NCBI GenBank assembly: GCA_019751475.1 | Contig: JAIENH010000219.1 | Coordinates: 1-8,232 of the forward strand | Length of the DNA stretch: 8,232 nt | Direction: 5' to 3' | Origin: Cyclobacteriaceae bacterium | GTDB lineage: Bacteria; Bacteroidota; Bacteroidia; Cytophagales; Cyclobacteriaceae | Notes under the pieces: generated by a model | Told to the model about the DNA's origin: nothing | The model's input: only the letters and a program-made list of their open reading frames with translations | The model's database searches: none | Translations under genes and position numbers: made by a program | In this document: one piece after another, positions 1 through 6,612 of the stretch | Position numbering within the stretch: the first letter of the stretch is position 1 | Layout of the letters: the number at the start of each line of letters is the position of its first letter

Positions 1-22
1 GAGTCTATGTGCATTGCTTCAG

Positions 23-36
23 TCGGCTTTAGCCGA
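23..36. repeat. short perfect hairpin, first of a tandem pair
   Basis: The bases form a 6-bp inverted repeat, TCGGCT and AGCCGA, around a TT centre; as RNA the loop would open to TTTA on a 5-bp stem. The same core recurs in the larger hairpin 8 bases further right, so the two look like copies of one small intergenic repeat family. It lies downstream of the ATPase gene, which is read leftward. No T-run follows it in that direction, so an intrinsic terminator is not well supported. A REP-like palindrome is the alternative. Confidence 0.5.
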
Positions 37-37
37 T

Positions 38-69
38 ACTAAACCCTTCGGCTTTTAGCCGAAGGTAGT
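38..69. repeat. 9-bp hairpin with bulged extension, second of a tandem pair
   Basis: The core at 45-65 is a perfect 9-bp stem, CCTTCGGCT against AGCCGAAGG, with a TTT loop. After a 3-base left-side bulge the stem gains 4 more pairs, ACTA at 38-41 with TAGT at 66-69. It lies 33 bases past the ATPase stop codon and could stabilise the 3' end of that transcript. In the leftward direction it is followed by GGGTTTAGT (in minus-strand sense) rather than a U-tract; in the rightward direction a short TTTTT comes about 9 bases after the core stem. The shared core with the hairpin at 23-36 favours a REP-like repeat that may act as a weak terminator. Confidence 0.5.
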
Positions 70-102
70 TCAGTTTTTCATCAGCATCGCATTCAATGTA
101 AA

Positions 103-1065
103 TCATGCAGACTCCGTGTACCGTTTTAGATTAAAAAAAACATCGAGTTCCATCAACTCTAGTACCTCTGACCCTGATAGTACCCTGATTTTGGTTTCAT
201 AGTCTTTCATGTATGTGATTACTACATTTAGATTTTCGGGTGGGGTCTTTGCCACAATTGATTCCAGCAAGTAGGGATTATGGGTTGTTAAAAAAAACTG
301 ATTGGTCTGATCATATGTAAGCCGTTCGGCAAAATATTTTGTATAAAATGGAAAAGTATTGGATTCGGGTTCATCAAACAATATGGTTGCATTTTCATTG
401 GTTTCAATACAAGCCATTAAAAAAACTACCCGCTTTAGTGTTTCTGATATATTGGAATAAGAATAACTATAAATATCATCACCCACTTCTTTTGAAAGCA
501 GCAGTTCACGTTCAATAGGCTGAATATTAAGCCTAAAACCCTTTGAGCGGAATAAATCTGAAATTAGACTTTTGAATTTTGAGTTCGAAATTAAAACGGA
601 GACCAAGTTATCTCCTGATGGAATACTCAGAGGACCTGGCATCGGATTGTTAGGATTATTACTTGAATATCTATAAGATTTAATGTTAAACTCATTGGGT
701 GTAAACGAATGCCCATGGTTGTCTCCACTCATTGTGGCATAATTTTTTGCGAAAGACTGACCACTTTTTTCAAAACTAAAAATAAAACTCCCTGAATTTC
801 CATCAAAAGAGACAGAAAGAGTTAGGTCGTTAAGTCCTAATTGAATCTTCAAGTCTGTTTGATTATCAAAGAAAAGATCGGTAAGATTTTTCAAGCGCAT
901 CAAACTGGTAAGCTTAATGGTCTGATTAGCCGACCACATAGAAATACACTCAATCACGTTGCTCTTTCCTGCATTCGGTTCACCGATGAAGACATTGATT
1001 TTCTTGCAAGCAAGGTCAAGGCTTTTAATAGACTTGAAATTCTGTATAGAGAGATTCTTGATCAT
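103..1065 (-). CDS. AAA family ATPase (AAA_21/OLD-like), function unknown
   Basis: This 320-residue protein is an ABC/SMC-type ATPase of the OLD/RecF-like group. Visible motifs are the N-terminal IQNFKSI strand (residues 7-13), Walker A GEPNAGKSN (28-36, Lys34), a signature-like SNISETLKR (204-212), Walker B ILFDEPES (228-235, Asp231 and Glu232) and a switch histidine in LTTHNPYLLES (259-269, His262). There is no C-terminal TOPRIM nuclease domain, so it is not a full OLD nuclease; relatives of this size often serve as the ATPase of defence or toxin-type pairs, but no partner is visible here. The ATG is preceded directly by GAGGAG, unusually close for a ribosome site, and no other in-frame start lies before Walker A. 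It begins 21 bases after the acylase stop, so it is probably cotranscribed. The gene is clearly more AT-rich than its neighbours, which suggests separate acquisition. The family call is firm; the role is unknown. Confidence 0.85.
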   Translation of the reverse strand: MIKNLSIQNFKSIKSLDLACKKINVFIGEPNAGKSNVIECISMWSANQTIKLTSLMRLKNLTDLFFDNQTDLKIQLGLNDLTLSVSFDGNSGSFIFSFEKSGQSFAKNYATMSGDNHGHSFTPNEFNIKSYRYSSNNPNNPMPGPLSIPSGDNLVSVLISNSKFKSLISDLFRSKGFRLNIQPIERELLLSKEVGDDIYSYSYSNISETLKRVVFLMACIETNENATILFDEPESNTFPFYTKYFAERLTYDQTNQFFLTTHNPYLLESIVAKTPPENLNVVITYMKDYETKIRVLSGSEVLELMELDVFFNLKRYTESA

Positions 1066-1086
1066 CTCCTCAAAGGTATGTGTATT

Positions 1087-3501
1087 CTACTTTGGATTCA
1101 AAATAGTACGTTCGGCAGCAGATTTTTCTACCATCTCCCGACTGAAGTACACGGGAAAATGTTTGTCATTGGCCCACAGCTCGAATAAGTTTTTGTAATA
1201 CGGGCTGTCGGGGTTGCCACTCTGACCAGGTGTATTGGTAAACATGGTCTTATCCCAGTCGCTGGCATCAGCGGCTATGCGAAAAGATGCACCTGCCTGC
1301 TGGTTATCGGCATTGGTCGTCATTCCTGGTGTAGAGCCGTAGCCACCACGAGGCAGCGGGCCCGCTTCTAATTTTTTTCTTATAGCATCATCCACCGCAT
1401 TGCTAAGCGGGTGCTTGATCAATACATGATGATATCCCGGTTGTCCGTATTGCCATTTCTTCATGTCAGGCCCTAGCTTTTTTGAGAGATCAGTCACCGC
1501 CTGCATCAGCGCGAACAGCAAAAAATTATCACGACTGCTTACAGGGTCTTCGCCAAACTCAGGCCGGGCGTTTACAATCCAGTCGATAGTTTTGCTGAGT
1601 GGAATGGAACGAATGTATTGTCGGCCCTTTTCGGGAACGAACAAGAGTGCGATATTTTCAGAAATCCTTTTTTCCCACGCCACATAAATCGCGGCCTCTA
1701 TGGAATTCTTGTCCAACACAAAATTCCAATTCAACAGCATGGCGCGTGCGGTTTCTGTTTTTGGATCGTTGGATTTGATTTCTTTCAAAAAAGGCACGAG
1801 CGTACGGGCCGGTATGGAGAGGTAATCAAACTGCAAACGCATCATGTCAGCCAGCGAGTGTTTTTTTCCAGAGCCAAGCACTTCGTTGATGCGGTCGGCC
1901 CGGTAGGTGTCGGCCCATTCCCAACCCACGGCATTGCGATGCGGATAGCCCGGTGGCACCAGGTTTTCGTTTGCGGTTGCCCAATATCCTCTCGATGGAT
2001 TGAAGACGTGAGGCAATGAAGTAATGGGAAGATATCCACCCCATTCGTAGCGGCCATCCCCGGGCACGGGCACCAGGCCGCTCCAGTTTTTGCGGATGGG
2101 TGCGATGCCCACTGCCTGCCATCCGATGTTTCCTTGCTGGTCTATCCAGATCATGTTTTCACCGGGCAGGTGACTGTAGGAGCAACCTTCGCGAAACTCT
2201 TCCCAGTTTTTCGCCTGGTCGATGCGCAGGCTGGCGAGGTAGGGTGATCCACCCGGTTCCATCCACGCGCAGCGAATAGCATAAGCCGAATTGTTTTTAG
2301 CATCAATCATTGTAACCGGTCCGTGGCGTGTGTACTTGTGCTCTACGTACACATCGGGGGCGCCCTTTACTTTGATCGTGTCTTTAATGGAGCGCATGTC
2401 CTCCCACCGTCCCTGGTACTTGTACTGATTTTGGTTTTGCGGATTGAGTTCATACATGTAGATGTCTTCTCCGTCAATGGCGAATACCGTGAGACCCCAG
2501 GCTCCGTAGTCGTTGTGCCCGATGGAAATGCCGGGAATGGTTGGTTCACCACCGCCCACCACGTTCCAACCGGGCCCATTCAGATGCACCATGTAGCGCA
2601 GTGATGGAGCCGCCAACGCGCGATGAGGGTCATTTGCCAACAATGGAAATCCACTTTGTGAAAGTGCTCCGCTCACGATCCAATTGTTAGAACCAATGGC
2701 GTGATGTTCTTTTTCCTGGATGTGCCGGTAGCTTTCGTCATCGGCTTGTGCCAGCGACTGAAACTTTTGCCAATCTGTATTAGCAGATGCGATGAGATCG
2801 GATGGTGTGAAGCTGACCGGTTTGCGAAAGGCATCGTATAGTTCTGTGATGTTGTCAAACAGTCCTTGCTGACGAATGGCAGGGTCAATGTTCAGTTCGG
2901 GTACTCCGGGCTCAAAGAAATCCAGGCTTCTAACTTTATCCGCACCCAGCGTAGCTACGGCACGGCCCAATGTGAGTTCCTGTGATAGATTGCCGAGCAG
3001 ACCTTGATGGCGGGAGATCACCACTTCAGGTGTCCAATATCCTGGTTGGATGCCGAGCAGTTTGAATTCCAGCGGAAGTTGCAGTGGGTTGCGGAGTGCT
3101 TCGGCCACGTATGCATTGATTCCTTCCGTGAAGGCTGGAATAATTTCCGCTCCGCGCGGATGATAATGATTGAATTCCTGTGTGAGATTTCCTCTGAATT
3201 TGAAAAGTCGTGTGCCGATATCGCGTTTCAATTCTCGTGTGCCCAGTATCTCGGCCGTGGTGCCGGTAGCTTGCCTGCGCCACAACTCAAATTGAAACAA
3301 GCGATCTTTGGCAGCACAATATCCTTGCGTGAAAAAAAGATCATGTTCATTTTGAGCGTAGATGTGGTTGATGCCAAAGCGATCGCGCACCACTTCCACC
3401 TCTGACTGCAGCCCCTTTACAGCTAACGAGGTTTTCGTTTGGGCCAGCGAAGAAATCGATACAATCAGGAGAAAAGCAAGAAGGCCTTTTTTTGTATTCA
3501 T
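1087..3501 (-). CDS. exported penicillin acylase family Ntn-hydrolase
   Basis: The 804-residue precursor should be a periplasmic amidase that removes an acyl group from an N-acylated substrate after self-cleavage into alpha and beta chains. I chose the ATG at 3501 because it gives a clean signal peptide, MNTKKGLLAFLLIVSISSLA, with a likely cut near residue 20-21; the open frame continues to 3621 but only by overlapping the upstream gene. The cleavage site is HHAIG/SNNW, making Ser271 the N-terminal nucleophile (beta1). Relative to it, His293 sits at beta23 in NDPH, as in AHL and cephalosporin acylases, and Asn511 at beta241 in TANEN, matching the catalytic Asn position of penicillin G acylase. 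The WADTYRADRI motif (residues 529-538) is also typical. Precursor length and chain sizes (about 250 plus 534 residues) fit the family. It lies 52 bases after the PLP enzyme gene, so cotranscription is likely. The substrate (AHL, beta-lactam or a peptide natural product) cannot be read from sequence. Confidence 0.93.
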   Translation of the reverse strand: MNTKKGLLAFLLIVSISSLAQTKTSLAVKGLQSEVEVVRDRFGINHIYAQNEHDLFFTQGYCAAKDRLFQFELWRRQATGTTAEILGTRELKRDIGTRLFKFRGNLTQEFNHYHPRGAEIIPAFTEGINAYVAEALRNPLQLPLEFKLLGIQPGYWTPEVVISRHQGLLGNLSQELTLGRAVATLGADKVRSLDFFEPGVPELNIDPAIRQQGLFDNITELYDAFRKPVSFTPSDLIASANTDWQKFQSLAQADDESYRHIQEKEHHAIGSNNWIVSGALSQSGFPLLANDPHRALAAPSLRYMVHLNGPGWNVVGGGEPTIPGISIGHNDYGAWGLTVFAIDGEDIYMYELNPQNQNQYKYQGRWEDMRSIKDTIKVKGAPDVYVEHKYTRHGPVTMIDAKNNSAYAIRCAWMEPGGSPYLASLRIDQAKNWEEFREGCSYSHLPGENMIWIDQQGNIGWQAVGIAPIRKNWSGLVPVPGDGRYEWGGYLPITSLPHVFNPSRGYWATANENLVPPGYPHRNAVGWEWADTYRADRINEVLGSGKKHSLADMMRLQFDYLSIPARTLVPFLKEIKSNDPKTETARAMLLNWNFVLDKNSIEAAIYVAWEKRISENIALLFVPEKGRQYIRSIPLSKTIDWIVNARPEFGEDPVSSRDNFLLFALMQAVTDLSKKLGPDMKKWQYGQPGYHHVLIKHPLSNAVDDAIRKKLEAGPLPRGGYGSTPGMTTNADNQQAGASFRIAADASDWDKTMFTNTPGQSGNPDSPYYKNLFELWANDKHFPVYFSREMVEKSAAERTILNPK
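2689..2691 (-). other. codon of the autocatalytic Ser (beta1) of the acylase
   Basis: The minus-strand codon TCT encodes Ser271 of the 804-residue acylase, in the context IGSNNWIVSG. In the penicillin acylase superfamily this serine becomes the free N-terminal nucleophile of the beta chain after removal of the linker peptide. Its presence indicates that the enzyme should be able to mature and is not a dead homologue. Confidence 0.85.
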
Positions 3502-3553
3502 GAAAGAAATTTTTGTGAAATATATTTGAATCGTCCAATCCGATAGACACAGT

Positions 3554-4834
3554 TTACGAATTACCAATCTTTGCAACAGCTTCAATAAACCGGTCAAGGT
3601 CCTTGGTAGTGGTGTACACATGCGGTGTTACGCGCACTACATTAATGTTTTCCCACTGGATTGACACCACATGAATTTGGTAGTCGCTGAATAATTTGGA
3701 AGCGATATCACCCACGTCCAATCCGTCAATACTGAAGGTGCCAAGAGCGCAGGAGTATTCTGGCTTGAGCGAAATGTGCAACTTCACGCGCTGATTTTTA
3801 GTCACTGCGTCACACCAATATTTTTTCAGGTAGTGCAGGCGGTCTTGTTTGCGCCTGCTGCCGATGGCATTATGAAAATCAATGGCCTGACCGATGGCTT
3901 GTTCAGGGGCGAATGACCGTGTGCCAAGTGCTTCAAACTTGCGAATGTCTCCGCTTTGCGGTTTGTCCGTTGGGAAGATGGGCCAGGTTTTCTCAATCAA
4001 ATCCTTCTTTACGAACATCATGCCGGTGCCAAACGGGGCGCAAAGCCATTTGTGTAAGCTGGTTCCGAAGTAATCGCAATTGAAATCGGAAATTTTGTAA
4101 TCAAGGTGTGCAAAAGAATGAGCAGCATCTACGATGGTAAGGATGCCCCGCCTACGCGCTTCTGCGCACAGTTTGGCAGCGGGCAGCACCTGGCCCGTCC
4201 AGGTGATCAGGTGGGTGATGTGCCAGATTTTTGTTTTTGAAGTAGTGGCATCGATGTAGGCCTTTAGAACGACTTCATCACTATCCACCGGCAGGTTGAG
4301 GTTGATCCAGTTTATTTTTACTCCTTCGCGCATCTCACGTTGCTTCCAGGCGTGAATCATGTTAGGATAATCTTGCTTGGTCATTACGATTTCATCGCCT
4401 CGCTTCAGATCAATACCCCAGGTGAATGTGCCCAGCGCTTCTGTTGTGTTGCGATTCACTGCCAATTCATCTGGCGATACGCCTGCCAGATCCGCCAACT
4501 TCCGCCTGAGCGGCTCACGACCCTTGTCTAGAATCTGCCACATGTAGTAGGTGGGGGCTTCATTGCTCAGGTGATAATATCGGTCTACAGCATCTTGCAC
4601 CACTTTGGGTTGTGGGCTTACGCCACCGTTGTTGAGGTTTAGAATATTGGGAGAGACCGTGTAGGCCTGCGCCATGCGGGCCCAGAGATCTTCATCGGTG
4701 ACGGCTGTTTCTGGAGACAGCGAATTAAGCGAAAGTAGCGCATCTGAAATGTCTTCTGCTGCGGCTTGCTTGGTGAGTGATGCTACACCCGCAATGCCAA
4801 TGGTCTTTTTAAAGAATGATCTGCGCGATGACAT
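3554..4834 (-). CDS. Tat-exported class V aminotransferase-fold PLP enzyme (PvdN/isopenicillin N epimerase-like)
   Basis: This 426-residue protein is a fold-type I PLP enzyme of the aminotransferase class V family. It starts with a textbook twin-arginine motif, SRRSFFK (residues 3-9), a short hydrophobic stretch and an AAA-ED cleavage candidate near 26. Export through Tat fits an enzyme that folds around its cofactor first. Active-site signs are NRNTTEAL (127-134, phosphate binding), VDAAH with Asp236 for the pyridine nitrogen and His239, the Schiff-base lysine Lys262 in SLHKWLCAPFGTG, and a C-terminal RVTPHVY (401-407) whose Arg probably binds a substrate carboxylate. The length is close to Pseudomonas PvdN, a Tat-exported member that modifies pyoverdine in the periplasm; isopenicillin N epimerase and cysteine desulfurases are other relatives. 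The exported acylase follows 52 bases downstream. Transamination, epimerisation and lyase activity cannot be told apart here, so no gene symbol is given. Confidence 0.92.
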   Translation of the reverse strand: MSSRRSFFKKTIGIAGVASLTKQAAAEDISDALLSLNSLSPETAVTDEDLWARMAQAYTVSPNILNLNNGGVSPQPKVVQDAVDRYYHLSNEAPTYYMWQILDKGREPLRRKLADLAGVSPDELAVNRNTTEALGTFTWGIDLKRGDEIVMTKQDYPNMIHAWKQREMREGVKINWINLNLPVDSDEVVLKAYIDATTSKTKIWHITHLITWTGQVLPAAKLCAEARRRGILTIVDAAHSFAHLDYKISDFNCDYFGTSLHKWLCAPFGTGMMFVKKDLIEKTWPIFPTDKPQSGDIRKFEALGTRSFAPEQAIGQAIDFHNAIGSRRKQDRLHYLKKYWCDAVTKNQRVKLHISLKPEYSCALGTFSIDGLDVGDIASKLFSDYQIHVVSIQWENINVVRVTPHVYTTTKDLDRFIEAVAKIGNS

Positions 4835-4935
4835 AGGAGAGAGGTTTGGTTAGGAATTCAAATTAGTGAATAGAATTCAACTAATAAACCACGTAATGGA
4901 TGAGTGGTAAAGGCACCTCTCGTTCTGGCAACTAC
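4835..4935. other. intergenic region ahead of the PLP enzyme/acylase genes
   Basis: These 101 bases separate the DUF2721 stop from the PLP enzyme start. It is the longest gap between same-strand genes here, so it is the best place for a promoter of the PLP enzyme-acylase-ATPase run. I see no convincing match to the Bacteroidota TTG / TAnnTTTG promoter. The closest is TAATTTG on the minus strand, one base short in spacing and without a well-placed TTG. The region carries a near-palindrome and two copies of GAATTCAA (4854-4861 and 4873-4880, 19 bases apart). Confidence 0.4.
4862..4885. promoter_or_regulatory. AT-rich near-palindrome, possible operator
   Basis: The left arm ATTAGTGAAT (4862-4871) and right arm ATTCAACTAAT (4875-4885) are reverse complements apart from one extra base in the right arm, around an AGA centre. 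The dyad begins 27 bases before the PLP enzyme start codon on the minus strand, where it could overlap or follow a promoter. Its size and symmetry suit a dimeric regulator. The stem is AT-rich and has no strong following T-run, so a terminator for the DUF2721 gene is less likely. The symmetry is read directly; the function is inferred. Confidence 0.3.
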
Positions 4936-5331
4936 TCAATCCTCCATGTCGCGCAACTCGATTTCAAGGGCACGGGTGCTGATGAATATTCCATTCAGCG
5001 AAAGCGCCAAAGAGAAAAGCAAAAAAATCAGGCTCAAGGCAAAAATGGCGTAGGCACCTACTTCATGCCTGAAATAAATGAACAGCATGGACAACACGCA
5101 AAAGAAGAAACTCAATACTCCACAGGCTTGCATTTGCTTAATGAGCGACATGCGCTTGCGCAAGTTTTCGATCTGCGCCTTCATCAGGTGCTTGTCATCG
5201 GGTGATTCTTTATAGTGACCGTGCAATTTCCGTATCAGCGATGCCAGCGAAAGAAAACGATTTGTGTAGGCCAGCATCAAGAGGGTAATGGCCGGGAAGA
5301 GAAGCGCGGGCGTGTTGATAGATATTTCCAA
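4936..5331 (-). CDS. DUF2721 family inner-membrane protein
   Basis: This 131-residue protein has three predicted membrane helices (about residues 6-24, 68-87 and 91-113) and a charged, probably helical cytoplasmic segment between the first two (about 36-66). The opening TPALLFPAITLLMLAYTNRF is the hallmark of DUF2721 proteins, whose function is unknown. The start codon is TTG: the frame is closed by a TGA only three codons upstream, no ATG is available, and the first internal Met (residue 19) would cut through helix 1. The gene begins 13 bases after the MFS transporter stop, so the two are almost certainly cotranscribed and may be translationally coupled. A role connected to the transporter is possible but rests only on adjacency. 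Confidence 0.85.
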   Translation of the reverse strand: MEISINTPALLFPAITLLMLAYTNRFLSLASLIRKLHGHYKESPDDKHLMKAQIENLRKRMSLIKQMQACGVLSFFFCVLSMLFIYFRHEVGAYAIFALSLIFLLFSLALSLNGIFISTRALEIELRDMED

Positions 5332-5344
5332 TTGTATTCAGTTT

Positions 5345-6574
5345 CTACTTTACATTTTGCAGTTTTCGTAATGAGGGCGCTTTCCATGCAGTAATAGCAA
5401 CCACAAGCAATGTCATCGCACCACCAAACACTACTGAAGGCACCACTCGTAGCAAACGTGCAGCTACTCCTGATTCAAATGCGCCAATCTCGTTGGAAGA
5501 CCCGATGAAAATATTGTTCACCGCACTTACACGGCCCTTCATGTTTTCAGGTGTCAATGTTTGCAGCAGTGTGCCGCGAATGATTACGCTCACACAATCA
5601 AACGCCCCGCTCATAATCAGTAATCCCATCGATAGCCAAAAATTTCGGGAGAGAGCAAAGCAAATCATACACAAGCCAAAGCCCGCCACACAGGCCAGTA
5701 AAATTTTTCCCATGTTTTTTCTAATCGGGTTGTGCGTGAGATAAAGCGCCATCAGTACGGCCCCGATGCCGGGTGCGGCCCTCAGAAATCCGAAACCCAA
5801 TTTTCCTGCCTGTAGAATTTCATTCGCAAAAATTGGCAACAACGCCACAGCCCCGCCAAACAAAACAGCAAACAAATCCAGTGAAATGGCACTGAGCATA
5901 ATTTGATTTTTGAAGACGAACTGCAGCCCCATTTTTATTTTTTCAATGATTCCCTGTTCCTCACTTGCTTCAGGCAGTGGTTTGTTGGCAATGAGCATGG
6001 CCAAAAGAAGTCCGACTGCTGTCAAGGTCATATCAATGGCATAGGCTGCACTGAGGCCAAAGAGGTCAATCAGCAATCCGCCAATGGCAGCGCCCCCTAT
6101 AAACGATGTTTCCCACAGTGTGCTATTCCACGAAACAGCACTTTGAAAAAGTTCGCGTGGGATGAGCTGTGGCATAAAGGCAAAAAGAGCAGGCGTAATA
6201 AAACCGCGCGCAATGCCACTAAGAAAGATTACTGCGTAAATCGGAAAGGCCCCGTGTGCCAACACAAAAGAGCCAATGTCGAGTGTGAAGAACAGGAGAG
6301 CTGCTGAGCATACCAGCAAAGTGGCCAGCGTAAGAATGATAATCTTTTTTCGCTCCACTACATCGGCTAAGTGACCCGCATACAACGACACCGCAATAGA
6401 AGGCAGCGCTTCTGCTAATCCGATGAGCCCAAGCGAAAGCGGATCTTTCGTGATCTCATAAATCTGCCACCCCACAGCCACTGCTTGTATCTGAATAGCC
6501 ACGGTGATGCAAAATCGTGCCGTGATCAACAGGCGAAAGTCTCTGATTTTTAATACTTCGTATGGGCTCGACAT
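5345..6574 (-). CDS. MFS transporter, EntS/MFS_3-type exporter
   Basis: This 409-residue protein is a major facilitator superfamily transporter with many hydrophobic helices across its length, consistent with the usual 12. The loop after helix 2 carries GHLADVVERKK (residues 67-77), the family's motif A with conserved Gly67, Asp71 and basic residues. The C-terminal half has TPENMKGRVSAVNN (341-354) and an EIGAFESG stretch (362-369), typical of the MFS_3 group that includes the enterobactin exporter EntS and many multidrug pumps. It should sit in the inner membrane and export a small molecule by proton antiport; the substrate is not evident. The ATG at 6574 comes 38 bases after the NadR-like kinase stop, and the DUF2721 gene follows after 13 bases, so the three form a likely transcription unit. 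Confidence 0.9.
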   Translation of the reverse strand: MSSPYEVLKIRDFRLLITARFCITVAIQIQAVAVGWQIYEITKDPLSLGLIGLAEALPSIAVSLYAGHLADVVERKKIIILTLATLLVCSAALLFFTLDIGSFVLAHGAFPIYAVIFLSGIARGFITPALFAFMPQLIPRELFQSAVSWNSTLWETSFIGGAAIGGLLIDLFGLSAAYAIDMTLTAVGLLLAMLIANKPLPEASEEQGIIEKIKMGLQFVFKNQIMLSAISLDLFAVLFGGAVALLPIFANEILQAGKLGFGFLRAAPGIGAVLMALYLTHNPIRKNMGKILLACVAGFGLCMICFALSRNFWLSMGLLIMSGAFDCVSVIIRGTLLQTLTPENMKGRVSAVNNIFIGSSNEIGAFESGVAARLLRVVPSVVFGGAMTLLVVAITAWKAPSLRKLQNVK

Positions 6575-6612
6575 TCAGGAAATGAAATTAGAACTACAAA
6601 GGTGACACGACA

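Noticed and set aside
841..1198. Two overlapping plus-strand open frames antisense to the ATPase and acylase ends
   Set aside because: They lie opposite well-supported coding sequence with Walker A and the acylase C-terminus. Their translations show no recognisable family or domain, so they are shadow frames.
1618..2019. 133-codon plus-strand open frame inside the acylase gene
   Set aside because: It is antisense to a conserved acylase region (TANEN and the YRADRI motif). Its composition looks like reverse-complement translation and it has no identifiable domain.
3004..3405. 133-codon plus-strand open frame opposite the acylase N-terminal part
   Set aside because: It is antisense to the acylase alpha chain and carries no family signature.
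3502..3621. 40-codon N-terminal extension of the acylase frame
   Set aside because: It overlaps the end of the PLP enzyme gene by 68 bases and places a signal peptide inside the protein. The ATG at 3501 gives a normal signal sequence.
1087..4834. A beta-lactam biosynthesis or resistance cluster, suggested by the penicillin acylase and isopenicillin N epimerase names
   Set aside because: Both are broad families named after one member each. No ACV synthetase, IPNS, expandase or beta-lactamase is present, so the names should not be read as beta-lactam metabolism.
5903..6307. 134-codon plus-strand open frame opposite the MFS transporter
   Set aside because: The opposite strand encodes clear membrane helices and MFS motifs. 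This frame is charged and Cys-rich with no domain pattern, so it is a shadow.
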